From positions 1 to 64,000 of the forward strand of contig NZ_QCXX01000008.1 in NCBI RefSeq assembly GCF_003071065.1: a DNA stretch of 64,000 nucleotides, written 5' to 3'. Of this stretch, positions 17,409 to 26,556 are shown one piece after another. The translations under genes were made by a program, and so were the position numbers. The notes beneath the pieces are model-generated. The model searched no databases. It was not told the origin of the DNA and saw only the letters and a list, made by a program, of their open reading frames with translations. The DNA comes from Sphingobacterium athyrii (lineage in GTDB: Bacteria > Bacteroidota > Bacteroidia > Sphingobacteriales > Sphingobacteriaceae). Within the stretch, counting starts at the first letter, position 1; every line of letters starts with the position of its first letter.

Positions 17409-18059
17409 ATGAAATTTAGAATAGGCGACTTAGTCAGGTTTGTGGATGAGCCCATTGAAGGACATATCACTTCCATGCAAGCGAACAATATTGTCGGAGT
17501 AACAGATGAAACAGGATTTGAAATTCCTGTTCCCATGGACAAGATCACGCTCGTCTTTGGAAATATGCGCAGAGCAGATGACGAGCTTGATCAGCATGCC
17601 GCCCCATTGACGCCGCATCGATTTATCGAAAAAGGAATTTTACTGGCTATCTCCGGAGATCATAAAGATGGATTGGCCAAGCTTCATATCATCAATGAGA
17701 CAAGTTATGAGCTCCTGGTATCAGTTTCCGAAGCTACGGCGAATAAAGTGAAAGGCCTTTTTAGCAATAAAATACCACCGCACGATTCTATCCAATTTTA
17801 TACAGGAAACTTCGCCAATGTTGGAAAATGGCCGACATTCCGTTTTCAGATCATTAGACATAGCAGCAGTTTGCAGGAACTGACTAATCCAATCAATAGA
17901 GAGCAGCGTGTACGTCCTGTGGACCTCACCAATCCGAAAGTGCTGCATGAAATTCTGGATGAGAAAATCTGGTCTTATGAGTTAGACAAAATTGAAGAGG
18001 ATCTCGGTCTGGATAAACTAAAGGCACATTTTATACCGCATCGTCCAAACAAAAAATAA
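17409..18059 (+). CDS. DUF2027-like protein without Smr domain
   Basis: The first 50 residues (KFRIGDLVRFVDEPIEGHITSM, then GFEIPVPMDKITLV) resemble the N-terminal SH3-like part of Bacteroidota DUF2027 proteins. Those proteins usually continue into a C-terminal Smr (MutS2-like nuclease) domain with a DLH motif. This one ends at 216 aa with EILDEKIWSYELDKIEEDLGLDKLKAHFIPH, an L-rich helical tail where the Smr linker would begin, and has no DLHI or HGxG motif. It is either a short family variant or a divergent member. Last gene of the rbfA-aat cluster. Confidence 0.6.
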   Translation: MKFRIGDLVRFVDEPIEGHITSMQANNIVGVTDETGFEIPVPMDKITLVFGNMRRADDELDQHAAPLTPHRFIEKGILLAISGDHKDGLAKLHIINETSYELLVSVSEATANKVKGLFSNKIPPHDSIQFYTGNFANVGKWPTFRFQIIRHSSSLQELTNPINREQRVRPVDLTNPKVLHEILDEKIWSYELDKIEEDLGLDKLKAHFIPHRPNKK

Positions 18060-18088
18060 GCTAGATAAAATATCTAGCTTATTTTTTT
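18055..18088. terminator. Bidirectional terminator
   Basis: AATAAGCTAGATA (18055-18067) pairs with 18071-18083 and is flanked by an A-run on the left and a T-run on the right. It separates the rbfA-to-DUF2027 operon from the convergent membrane protein gene. Confidence 0.8.
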
Positions 18089-18092
18089 CGCA

Positions 18093-18491
18093 TCACTCAT
18101 TTGTTGACACAATCTTCTTTGTGCTCAACAGCAATAGCAGGATCCCGATCAAATAGACAATCCACCCCCAGCGCATGTGAAGCGATTTGGACAACAATTT
18201 GTCCGCAAACCCCCAGCCAAAATAATTGTTGATTTTAAACCATACGGCGGTAATACTGACTAGATACCAACATACGGACAGTCTTGTCATCCATTGATAG
18301 GCGCGTACCGCACGAACAAAAAATAACAATGCTATTATTCCCAGAATCAGCATTGTAATAAAAAATAGATAGGCGTCCACCTGATAAAGATTCCAGTTAC
18401 CCTTGATAGGAACTTTTAAAAATGGAGTCATACTGGACAAAAAACAAATGATTAGTCCAACAATGGCAAAATACTTCCTGATGATGACCAT
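18093..18491 (-). CDS. Small integral membrane protein, hypothetical
   Basis: A 132-aa protein made almost entirely of four hydrophobic helices (about residues 8-24, 42-62, 68-88 and 108-124), with short polar loops containing Trp and Tyr. I recognise no family and no functional motif. It is a single gene with a convergent terminator at its end. Confidence 0.55.
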   Translation of the reverse strand: MVIIRKYFAIVGLIICFLSSMTPFLKVPIKGNWNLYQVDAYLFFITMLILGIIALLFFVRAVRAYQWMTRLSVCWYLVSITAVWFKINNYFGWGFADKLLSKSLHMRWGWIVYLIGILLLLLSTKKIVSTNE

Positions 18492-18742
18492 GGCTCAAAT
18501 TACTTTAAAATTGATACGAATATAAGTTGAATATCGCCACATATATAACTTGTATTTCATTTTTTGGAAATTTGTTCTAATTTTAAAACGAAGTTCTCGT
18601 ATAGCATTCTGGACAAATAACAATAATCCAAAAGATCATTCGAAATTGAATAAAATTGATTCCTTCAAAATTGAGTTATAAAAAGTATTTGAAAAGAGTC
18701 TTTACCCAAAAGTTGATTTAAAATTTAAGCCCAATATTGAAC

Positions 18743-19585
18743 ATGAAAAGAGCATTTGAAGAACCTGAAACAGAACAGGCACCAAAACAAAAATCAAAGA
18801 AAAATATATATATCATTATTGGAATAGTCTTGCTATTGGCCATACTTGCCGGCGGAGGATATTATAATTTCGTCCTGCGGCAAGACCTTGATGCCATACC
18901 TCTAGATAGTGGAGCAACAGCCGTGGGCGGATTTGAGAATGCAGATCCAAAAGATCTCGAAGAGGCTGATGGCTGGAGCTCCATTGATGAATACGCCCAT
19001 TGGAACAATGCCATCTTTACAATCCCCGAATATGAAAATATTCCATTACGTTACCGCAGAGGCATTACAAAAATCTTTATGGGAAATAGTTACCTGGAAC
19101 CCTCCGGTGATAAACCCATCTATAAATTTACCCGGATAAAGGACCGTGCAAAATCGGTATTCTGTTACGGTAATTTTACTGATCGTCATGATGCGGACAA
19201 TTGGAATAAAGAAATGGCTTTTTTAGTGGAAAAAAATGACTATCAAAGTAGTGCCATCTGGATTATATCAGCAAAAGGAGATATCTTGTTTTGGAAAGAA
19301 TATTCCAGTGAACTTCCTTTGATCAATAGTTTTAAAAAAGGACAGAAGATTTTTATGGATGAGATGAAATTAGTTCCCGCTCCAGCTGATGGAATTATTG
19401 TCAAAAACAAAAGTTCCAAGTATGCATTGATTTACAATAAAGGGACTAAAACATTTGATACTTATTATCAATATAGTGACAGTGAAATAGCGGAGGCGAC
19501 CGCCGCTGAAGAAGTCCCCTATGTAGAGGAACTGGAAGATATCACCATAGATTCAGCACAAACAAATACAGGCGATAATGAATAG
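18743..19585 (+). CDS. Single-pass membrane-anchored hypothetical protein
   Basis: The ATG at 18743 gives 280 aa; a TTG six bases upstream is in frame but unlikely. Residues 1-22 are basic and cytoplasmic, residues 24-45 are a membrane helix (NIYIIIGIVLLLAILAGGGYY), and the rest is an acidic outer domain with a Trp-rich segment (EADGWSSIDEYAHWNNAIF). The tail is rich in Glu and Thr. I do not recognise the family. It is monocistronic, upstream of hemA. Confidence 0.6.
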   Translation: MKRAFEEPETEQAPKQKSKKNIYIIIGIVLLLAILAGGGYYNFVLRQDLDAIPLDSGATAVGGFENADPKDLEEADGWSSIDEYAHWNNAIFTIPEYENIPLRYRRGITKIFMGNSYLEPSGDKPIYKFTRIKDRAKSVFCYGNFTDRHDADNWNKEMAFLVEKNDYQSSAIWIISAKGDILFWKEYSSELPLINSFKKGQKIFMDEMKLVPAPADGIIVKNKSSKYALIYNKGTKTFDTYYQYSDSEIAEATAAEEVPYVEELEDITIDSAQTNTGDNE

Positions 19586-19765
19586 TTTAACGCCTTCAAG
19601 AGGTTGAAATTTTCATCACACATCTGTGTGATGAAAATCATTCAATTTTATAACGATATTTAAAACACTAAAAATCAAACACTTAATTACAAAATAAAGC
19701 TATTTAAAATCTTTCTAAATTAATGCGTTTGACAGATTTTTGACACAAGCACAAAGCATTTAAGC

Positions 19766-19773
19766 TACATTTG
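19766..19773 (+). promoter_or_regulatory. hemA -7 promoter box
   Basis: TACATTTG matches the Bacteroidota -7 element; a TTG lies 23 bp upstream. The expected transcript start near 19780 leaves a leader of about 25 nt before the TTG start codon of hemA. Confidence 0.5.
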
Positions 19774-19804
19774 TACCGTTAAATATAAGCGAGGGATTAG
19801 AGCT

Positions 19805-21046
19805 TTGAAAAATCTTAAAGTATTAGCGTTTACTCATAAACATGTCGAATTAAAAGATCTAGGTAATCTAGTGATCTGCAATGAGGATTTAGAAAGTCGC
19901 CTCATTAGCTTAAAACACAGCCTAGATATTCCGGAGATCTTTTACATTGGTACTTGTAACCGGGTAGAGTTTGTATTTTATGGAGCTCACGAATTGACCA
20001 ACGAATTTATTGCGGAGTTTATGGGAAAATTGAATTTCTGTGTTCCGCAAGAACGACTCCAATGTTATTTGGGTCAGGTCAACAAATATGAAGGAATGGA
20101 TGCTTTACATCATTTGCTTCGGATGTCCTGCTCACTTGAAAGCTTGGTTGTTGGAGAAAAAGAAATCTTGGCGCAGGTACGTAGAGCGTATGACCGCTGT
20201 AGAGAAGCCGGTTTTACGGGTGATTTCCTTCGTTTAATGATGGATCGTCTTGTAAAAACAGCAAAAGAAGTTTATACCTATACCAAAATTTCCAGAAATC
20301 CGATTTCTGTTGTTTCTCTTGCCTACCGCAAATTACGTGAATTAAAGCTCGTTGAAAACCCGAGAATCCTTATTATTGGATCAGGCGAAACAAACCAGAA
20401 CTTAGCAAAATATTTCCAAAAAAATCAAAAGGCCAAATTTGTCGTTTTTAACCGCACGCTTGAAAACGCAAAAGCATTAGCTGAGGAGTTAAATGCTGAG
20501 GCTTATCCGCTTGCTAGCATTGAGGAATACAAAGAAGGTTTTGATATTCTGATTACATGTACCGGTGCTCCAACATCAATCATCGATAACACGTTGTACC
20601 AATCGCTACTAAATGGTGAAACTGACAAGAAAATTATCATTGATTTAGCTGTTCCAAATGATATCGATGCCGAAGTAATCAAAAACAACCCGATTCATTA
20701 CATTGAAGTCAGTAGCTTACAAGCTATTGCGGAGAAAAATATCCAGGAACGTTATAATGAACTGGACAGTGCTGAAAAAATCATTCAGGATAATATTCAG
20801 GAATTTTTACCACTGATCAAACAAAGACGCGTAGAGGTTGCTATGCGTGAAGTTCCTGAGAAGATCAAAGAAATCAAGTCATTTGCCTTAAACGAGGTCT
20901 TTGCCCAAGAAGTACAGGCGCTGACACCGGAAGCGAGGGAGGTTCTTGAAAAAGTCATCAACTATATGGAAAAGAAATACATTAAAGTTCCGATGGTTAT
21001 GGCGAAAGAGATCCTGGTTAAAACGCCTGAGATTGAGAAAAACTAA
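19805..21046 (+). CDS. hemA: Glutamyl-tRNA reductase
   Basis: First step of the C5 route to heme: Glu-tRNA(Glu) to glutamate-1-semialdehyde, using NADPH. The 413-aa protein has the nucleophilic cysteine Cys51 in GTCNRVEF, the SLVVGEKEILAQVR motif, a Rossmann segment ILIIGSGETNQNLA, and a C-terminal dimerisation helix. Translation appears to start at a TTG (19805), because there is no ATG or GTG before conserved MKNLKVLAFTHK and the promoter lies just upstream. Such a weak start may limit expression of this first pathway enzyme. It leads the hemA, hemCD, hemB, hemL group. Confidence 0.93.
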   Translation: MKNLKVLAFTHKHVELKDLGNLVICNEDLESRLISLKHSLDIPEIFYIGTCNRVEFVFYGAHELTNEFIAEFMGKLNFCVPQERLQCYLGQVNKYEGMDALHHLLRMSCSLESLVVGEKEILAQVRRAYDRCREAGFTGDFLRLMMDRLVKTAKEVYTYTKISRNPISVVSLAYRKLRELKLVENPRILIIGSGETNQNLAKYFQKNQKAKFVVFNRTLENAKALAEELNAEAYPLASIEEYKEGFDILITCTGAPTSIIDNTLYQSLLNGETDKKIIIDLAVPNDIDAEVIKNNPIHYIEVSSLQAIAEKNIQERYNELDSAEKIIQDNIQEFLPLIKQRRVEVAMREVPEKIKEIKSFALNEVFAQEVQALTPEAREVLEKVINYMEKKYIKVPMVMAKEILVKTPEIEKN

Positions 21047-21294
21047 TTGCAATCCTATCGCTGCAATCATTTCTGACAAAATACATTTATCCTTTTCTGA
21101 ATTGCGCCCAATAATGGCGACCGTATGCAATTGATTTTTTTGTCAAAAGAGCTCCTACTGCTATTCTAATTTTCGGTTTATCAATCATTTCCTTCTAGAT
21201 AATGACAGTAACGTGTCAACATATTCCACCTATTTATTTATTTTTGCTTCGATAAATGGTATTAAACACATTTTAATAGGTAAAGTAAAATAAC

Positions 21295-22881
21295 GTGAAT
21301 AGAAAACTAATTATTGGCACCAGGGGAAGTGTTCTTGCAATGTGGCAGGCAAATTTTGTGAAAGACCGATTACAGGAAATCGGTATAGAAGCAGAGTTAA
21401 AAGTCATCAAAACTCAAGGTGATATTATTCAGCATCTCCGTTTAGATAAATTGGAAGGTAAAGGATTTTTCACCAAAGAACTTGAAGAAGAACTTTTGAA
21501 CGGGACCATTGATTTAGCTGTACACTCACACAAAGATTTACCTACGATTAATCCTCCGGGATTGATTATTGCAGCCGTTTCCGAACGGGAGGATCCTTCC
21601 GAATTATTGATTATCCACAAGGATTGTGTAGATATCAAGAAGCGGCTGTCCCTAAAACATAACGCAACTGTCGGAACATCTTCCAACCGTAGAAAAGCAC
21701 AAATATCGGCTTTACGCCCAGACCTGGAATTCGACGATCTAAGAGGGAACCTGCAGACAAGAATGCAAAAACTGCGGGATGAACAATACGACGCAATTGT
21801 ACTGGCAAAAGCTGGTATCAGCCGTATCGAAATGGATATCTCTGATTTTCATGTCGAAGAAATCCCACCGGTCGAAATTATTCCTGCTCCGGCACAGGGT
21901 GTATTAGCTATTCAGATCCGTGAAGTCGACAAGGAACTCTTTGCCGCATTGCAACCGCTAAATAATGATGGGGTAGCTAAAACCATTGCTGTGGAACGTT
22001 TGGTATTGAACAAATTTGACGCAGGATGTCATGCTCCACTCGGATGTTATTGTCGCAAAAGTGGTGACGAGTATGAGGCTTGGGCTTCCATTGCTGATAC
22101 GAGTGAAGACTTTCCTGATCGTGTGTACCTCAGAGATGCTGATCCGAACCGGTTGGCAGAGCGTATTTTCAGCAAGTACGCAAAAGACCGTAAGTTGCCT
22201 CAATCTGTCTTTATTTCCAGAGAGGTGGACGAAAATTCCTACTTCGCGCGCGCAATGGCCAAACATAATATTTCCATCGAAGGGCGTTCATTGATCAAAA
22301 TATTTCCGATCATTAACAAATTGGATCCTTTTATTCTGAAACATGTGGATTGGATTATATTTTCAAGTAAGAACGGGATTGAGCATTTCTTCAATCTGGA
22401 ACCCCGATTGAGTAAAAAGACCAAAATAGGCGTTATCGGCCGTGGCTCAGAAGAAGTATTGCGTAAGTACGATCGTGTAGCTGATTTTTCTGGTGACAGC
22501 GAAGGCATTAACATGGATGAAATCGCTAAGAAATTTGCCGAATTGGCAAATGGTGGAACAGTACTTATTCCGCGCGCAAAGGAATCGCTTGAGACCATTC
22601 AGAAAGCACTAAGTCCAGAGACTAAAATCATTAATATCCCAGTCTATGAGACTGTATTGGAAGAGGACGTCGATCCATCCAATGCAGAAGTACTCGTATT
22701 TACAAGCCCTAGTAATGTAGAGGCTTATTTTGCGGACAATCTTTTAGAACCGGGACAAAAGGTTATCTGCATTGGTCGTTCAACCGGGGCGAAGTTTGAT
22801 GAGATGAATGTTCCTTACACCCTTCCGTATTCACCAGACGAGATCGGTCTCTCAGAGGCTGTTTTTGGTCTGGACTATTAA
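21295..22881 (+). CDS. hemCD: Fused porphobilinogen deaminase / uroporphyrinogen-III synthase
   Basis: Residues 1 to about 290 are hydroxymethylbilane synthase (HemC): GTRGSVLAMWQA, HSHKDLP, GTSSNRRKAQ, and Cys245 in DAGCHAPLG, which anchors the dipyrromethane cofactor. Residues about 300-528 read as uroporphyrinogen-III synthase (HemD): VFISREVDENS, IIFSSKNGIEHFF, VLVFTSPSNVEAYF, VICIGRST. One chain therefore links four porphobilinogens and closes the ring with inversion of ring D. The start is a GTG at 21295, giving the typical MNRKLIIGTRGS. The 248-nt gap from hemA suggests its own promoter (TATTTTTG box near 21235). Confidence 0.9.
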   Translation: MNRKLIIGTRGSVLAMWQANFVKDRLQEIGIEAELKVIKTQGDIIQHLRLDKLEGKGFFTKELEEELLNGTIDLAVHSHKDLPTINPPGLIIAAVSEREDPSELLIIHKDCVDIKKRLSLKHNATVGTSSNRRKAQISALRPDLEFDDLRGNLQTRMQKLRDEQYDAIVLAKAGISRIEMDISDFHVEEIPPVEIIPAPAQGVLAIQIREVDKELFAALQPLNNDGVAKTIAVERLVLNKFDAGCHAPLGCYCRKSGDEYEAWASIADTSEDFPDRVYLRDADPNRLAERIFSKYAKDRKLPQSVFISREVDENSYFARAMAKHNISIEGRSLIKIFPIINKLDPFILKHVDWIIFSSKNGIEHFFNLEPRLSKKTKIGVIGRGSEEVLRKYDRVADFSGDSEGINMDEIAKKFAELANGGTVLIPRAKESLETIQKALSPETKIINIPVYETVLEEDVDPSNAEVLVFTSPSNVEAYFADNLLEPGQKVICIGRSTGAKFDEMNVPYTLPYSPDEIGLSEAVFGLDY

Positions 22882-22990
22882 ATCGTATCACGTAATTAGT
22901 ATTGCGTATGGAAAGGTTGGCAAACAGATTTATCGCTGTTGCAATTGAACGACACAAAATCACTGGATCATAATAAATAAATAAAAAATA

Positions 22991-23959
22991 ATGTTACAAC
23001 GTCCGAGAAGAAATCGTAAATCTGCCGTGATTCGCGACATGATTCAAGAGACACGTTTAGACGCGTCAAATTTGATTTTTCCACTTTTTATCGTAGATGG
23101 CCAAAATCAAAAAACCGAAGTTAAATCAATGCCGGGTATTTACCGCTATTCCATTGATAATTTATTGAAAGAAGTGGAAAGCTGCCTCAAATTAGGCTTA
23201 CGTTCATTTGACTTATTTCCCAATATCGAAGAGTCATTGAAGGACAAATATGCGACGGAGAGTTACCGTGACGGAAGTTTGTATTTACGGGCTATTGAGG
23301 CCGTAAAGAAAAATTTTCCCGAAGCTTGTATCGTTACGGATGTAGCAATGGATCCTTACAGTAGCGATGGTCATGATGGAATTGTCGAAAATGGCGAAAT
23401 CCTAAACGACGAAACATTGGAAGTATTGGGCAAGATGGCACTCGCACACGCTCAATCCGGTGCAGATATTATCGCACCTTCCGATATGATGGACGGACGT
23501 ATCGGGTATATTCGTGAGCTATTAGACCACAATGGTTTCACTAACGTGTCTTTAATGTCGTATACAGCGAAGTATGCATCAGCCTATTACGGTCCATTCA
23601 GAGACGCTTTAGGTTCGGCTCCAAAACATGGTGACAAGAAAACCTATCAAATGAATCCTGCAAATGCGAAGGAAGCGCTTATCGAGGCTCAACTCGATGC
23701 ACAAGAAGGTGCAGATTTCCTAATGGTCAAACCGGGGCTTCCCTATTTAGATATTGTTAAACTCCTCGCTGATAATTTTGATCTTCCGATCGCGGTGTAT
23801 AACGTCAGTGGTGAATATGCGATGTTAAAAGCTGCTATTCAAAATGGATGGTTAGATGAACGCGTCATCTTGGAAACTTTATTAAGTTTCAGACGTGCAG
23901 GCGCAACAGCAATTTTGTCCTACCATTCCAAAGAAGTTTTGGAAAAAGGTTTTATTTAA
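22991..23959 (+). CDS. hemB: Porphobilinogen synthase (delta-aminolevulinate dehydratase)
   Basis: Condenses two 5-aminolevulinate molecules to porphobilinogen. The 322-aa protein shows the two Schiff-base lysines in YTAKYASAYYGPFRDA and FLMVKPGLPYLD. The metal site is the aspartate type: DVAMDPYSSDGHDG carries Asp where zinc enzymes have Cys, so a zinc-independent, Mg-stimulated enzyme is expected. It follows hemCD by 109 nt in the same direction. Confidence 0.95.
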   Translation: MLQRPRRNRKSAVIRDMIQETRLDASNLIFPLFIVDGQNQKTEVKSMPGIYRYSIDNLLKEVESCLKLGLRSFDLFPNIEESLKDKYATESYRDGSLYLRAIEAVKKNFPEACIVTDVAMDPYSSDGHDGIVENGEILNDETLEVLGKMALAHAQSGADIIAPSDMMDGRIGYIRELLDHNGFTNVSLMSYTAKYASAYYGPFRDALGSAPKHGDKKTYQMNPANAKEALIEAQLDAQEGADFLMVKPGLPYLDIVKLLADNFDLPIAVYNVSGEYAMLKAAIQNGWLDERVILETLLSFRRAGATAILSYHSKEVLEKGFI

Positions 23960-23998
23960 CAACTGCCAAATTATTTTCGGTAATCGGGATATGGCTAA

Positions 23999-24035
23999 CA
24001 AAAGCTCGGAAATGAATTTCCGAGCTTTTGTGTTT
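23999..24035 (+). terminator. Intrinsic terminator after hemB
   Basis: CAAAAGCTCGGAAAT (23999-24013) pairs with ATTTCCGAGCTTTTG ending at 24030, followed by T-rich sequence. It separates hemB from the downstream small secreted protein and hemL. Confidence 0.7.
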
Positions 24036-24094
24036 TATTATTTAAACCTTTTTACAACATCGCTGTCAAACAGAAAATTATAATCCACTTTATT

Positions 24095-24487
24095 ATGTTA
24101 AAAAGTATTATAATCAGCAGCTTCCTGTTATCGGCACCTTCTGTACATGAACACACCTTTTACTCCTTTTTGGAAGGCAATTGGATTGCAACCAACGCTA
24201 AACTGAAATCAATCACATTTAATAAGAATGGTGATGCCTTTTTCACCTTTTCAAATTCGAACCCTCAAAGTCCTCAGACCTCAATTCATCAGAAAGTAGA
24301 TAGCATAACTATATTAAATCGCAAAAAATTTAGTGGCTACTTTTTCAGTCCCAACCTCTTTGGGAAATATAATGATAACAAGACAGCTTTTGAGATTGAA
24401 ATTAAATCAACGAATGAAATTATCCTATTTGTCAATAAACAAGAAATACAATTGTTAAAAAATGAAACCATTATACGATTTAAATAG
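24095..24487 (+). CDS. Small probably secreted hypothetical protein
   Basis: A 130-aa protein with a short hydrophobic start (residues 2-15, KSIIISSFLLSAPS) that may be a signal peptide. The rest has an alternating pattern typical of a small beta-sandwich or lipocalin-like domain (FLEGNWIATNAKLKSITFNKNG, then FEIEIKSTNEIILFVNKQEIQLL). The FLEGNW motif resembles the opening of lipocalin-type proteins, but the family is not certain. It interrupts the heme genes, lying between hemB and hemL. Confidence 0.5.
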   Translation: MLKSIIISSFLLSAPSVHEHTFYSFLEGNWIATNAKLKSITFNKNGDAFFTFSNSNPQSPQTSIHQKVDSITILNRKKFSGYFFSPNLFGKYNDNKTAFEIEIKSTNEIILFVNKQEIQLLKNETIIRFK

Positions 24488-24574
24488 CCAATAACAGGCA
24501 ATTATAGATTCCTTACGTTTATATGAGACTTATCTTCCGAAAAAAAGATAACTTCGCATACAAATACATAGACA

Positions 24575-25885
24575 ATGCAAACACCTGATATTTCAAGAGC
24601 AAAATCTGCTGAATTATTCGAAAAGGCAAAACAATATTTCCCGGGCGGTGTAAACTCGCCAGTTCGGGCTTTTAAATCCGTATTTGGCACCCCTTTATTT
24701 ATTGAACGTGGCGATAAAGCGCATCTTTGGGATGCTGATGGCAATGAGTTCATCGATTTCTGCTGTTCGTGGGGTCCTTTGATTTTGGGACACAATAACG
24801 ATCAAGTTCGCGAGGCCGTTGCCGCACAATTAGGTAAAGGATTGAGTTTTGGTGCACCTACTGCGCTGGAAAACCAACTGGCTGAATTGATTATTGAAAA
24901 CAATAAATATATCGAGAAAATCCGCTTCGTCAGTTCAGGAACAGAGGCCGTGATGTCCGCAATCCGTTTGGCAAGAGGATATACCAAACGTGATAAGATT
25001 ATCAAATTTGATGGTTGCTATCATGGGCACTCGGATTCTCTTTTGGTAAAAGCTGGATCTGGCTTGGTGACATTTGGAGAAACATCTTCTGCCGGTGTTC
25101 CCAAAGCTTTTGCAGACGAAACAATCGTCATCGAATTAAATGACAAAGAGGCGCTACGAGCTGCTTTTGCAGAATTTAAGGATCAGATTGCCGCAGTAAT
25201 CATTGAGGGCATACCGGCCAACAATGGGCTATTAATGCAATCAAAAGAATATATGCATTTCTTGCGTGCTATCACCAAAGAACATGGCAGCATGCTAATC
25301 ATGGATGAGGTCATCACCGGATTCCGGATCGGTTTTGAAGGAGCCTCTGCTTACTACGAAATACAGCCTGATATTATCACCTATGGTAAGATCATAGGCG
25401 GCGGAATGCCAGTGGGAGCCTATGGAGCATCCAAAGAGCTTATGGCTTGTATATCACCTGACGGTGCCGTTTATCAAGCGGGAACCTTGTCAGGAAATCC
25501 CGTGGCCATGGCAGCAGGTATTGCAGCCCTGACTATTTTGGCACAAGATGATTTTTATACAAATTTAAATGCCAAAACTGCAGCATTTGTTCAGGATCTT
25601 CGTCAATATATCGCTGAAAAAGGTTATCAAGTACAATTATTCCATGTTGCATCTATCTTTTGGTTTGCATTTACCGAGCAAGAAGATATCAAGAAAGCAA
25701 GTGAAATTGACCCCGCATCAATGGAATCATACAAAATTATGCACCGTGAACTCTTAAATAGAGGTGTATATTTCGGCCCTTCGGGCTATGAAGTTGGTTT
25801 TGTTTCCGCTGCGCATACCGACGCGGATTTAAATACCGCCAAGAAGCATATTTTCGATGCCTTGGACATCGTATTTCAGTCATAA
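24575..25885 (+). CDS. hemL: Glutamate-1-semialdehyde 2,1-aminomutase
   Basis: Second step of the C5 pathway: glutamate-1-semialdehyde to 5-aminolevulinate, PLP-dependent. The 436-aa protein opens with YFPGGVNSPVRAFKSV, typical of HemL, and has FVSSGTEAVMSAIRLARG, LIMDEVITGFR with the PLP aspartate, and the Schiff-base lysine in TYGKIIGGGMPVGAYG. It completes the HemA-HemL pair needed to supply 5-aminolevulinate. A terminator follows directly. Confidence 0.95.
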   Translation: MQTPDISRAKSAELFEKAKQYFPGGVNSPVRAFKSVFGTPLFIERGDKAHLWDADGNEFIDFCCSWGPLILGHNNDQVREAVAAQLGKGLSFGAPTALENQLAELIIENNKYIEKIRFVSSGTEAVMSAIRLARGYTKRDKIIKFDGCYHGHSDSLLVKAGSGLVTFGETSSAGVPKAFADETIVIELNDKEALRAAFAEFKDQIAAVIIEGIPANNGLLMQSKEYMHFLRAITKEHGSMLIMDEVITGFRIGFEGASAYYEIQPDIITYGKIIGGGMPVGAYGASKELMACISPDGAVYQAGTLSGNPVAMAAGIAALTILAQDDFYTNLNAKTAAFVQDLRQYIAEKGYQVQLFHVASIFWFAFTEQEDIKKASEIDPASMESYKIMHRELLNRGVYFGPSGYEVGFVSAAHTDADLNTAKKHIFDALDIVFQS

Positions 25886-25904
25886 AAGGAAAGTATAATA
25901 CAAC

Positions 25905-25940
25905 AATGCCCCAAAAACTATTTTAGTTCTTGGGGCATTT
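25905..25940 (+). terminator. hemL terminator
   Basis: AATGCCCCAA (25905-25914) pairs with TTGGGGCATT (25930-25939), with an inner AAAACT/AGTT stem, 20 nt after the hemL stop. Confidence 0.7.
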
Positions 25941-25972
25941 ATATGCTGTTTAATCAAGAATCGCTGTCTCAG

Positions 25973-26551
25973 CTAAAGTTCCTGTTGAACTACAGTATGG
26001 GTATCAGCCAATTTGGTGGACAGCTTTTTATCCTTCGATTTTATCTTATTCAATCCCTGGATAAGTTCATCCAATGAAAATTTGCCTTTAATATCCATAA
26101 ATACGCTTTCATCACCTTCGTCGTGTACCAAAAGTGAAACCCTACTGATTACATTATCTTTGTCAATGCGTGCATTAATTGATATCTCTTCCCCCTCGCT
26201 GTTGATCACCAGCAGTTCCTCAAATTTGTTCTTTTTTAGATATTTGTGGTAATCCTCCAAAATCAGCGCATTTTTTTCCTGGTCATTGTTTGATAATGTC
26301 ATCATCCTGAATTTTTTCAATTTTTTGACGATGCCCGCCATGACTTTTGCATCCTCGTCATTCTCATCCTTTAACGCTTTTTTGATAAACGGTTTCGTTA
26401 ACCACATCGGCAGATTTATGGCAACAATTTCTGCTTTATTTGAGATATTTGACCCCCTGACGTAATCCATATTGGATCCTTTTTTAATGATGCAGGACTG
26501 CAATGAAGAAAGCACTCCAATTAGGCATAACAATGTTAGTAATCTTTTCAT
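25973..26551 (-). CDS. DUF4252 lipoprotein
   Basis: A 192-aa protein with a lipoprotein signal (hydrophobic residues 4-17, then lipobox LQSC with Cys at about residue 20). The DUF4252-like body has PFIKKALKDENDEDAKVMAGIVKKLKKFRMM and FEELLVINSEGEEISINARI. DUF4252 function is unknown. It is the last gene of an operon led by an ECF sigma factor and a probable anti-sigma factor, and its upstream neighbour is a paralogue. Confidence 0.75.
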   Translation of the reverse strand: MKRLLTLLCLIGVLSSLQSCIIKKGSNMDYVRGSNISNKAEIVAINLPMWLTKPFIKKALKDENDEDAKVMAGIVKKLKKFRMMTLSNNDQEKNALILEDYHKYLKKNKFEELLVINSEGEEISINARIDKDNVISRVSLLVHDEGDESVFMDIKGKFSLDELIQGLNKIKSKDKKLSTKLADTHTVVQQEL

Positions 26552-26556
26552 AATAT

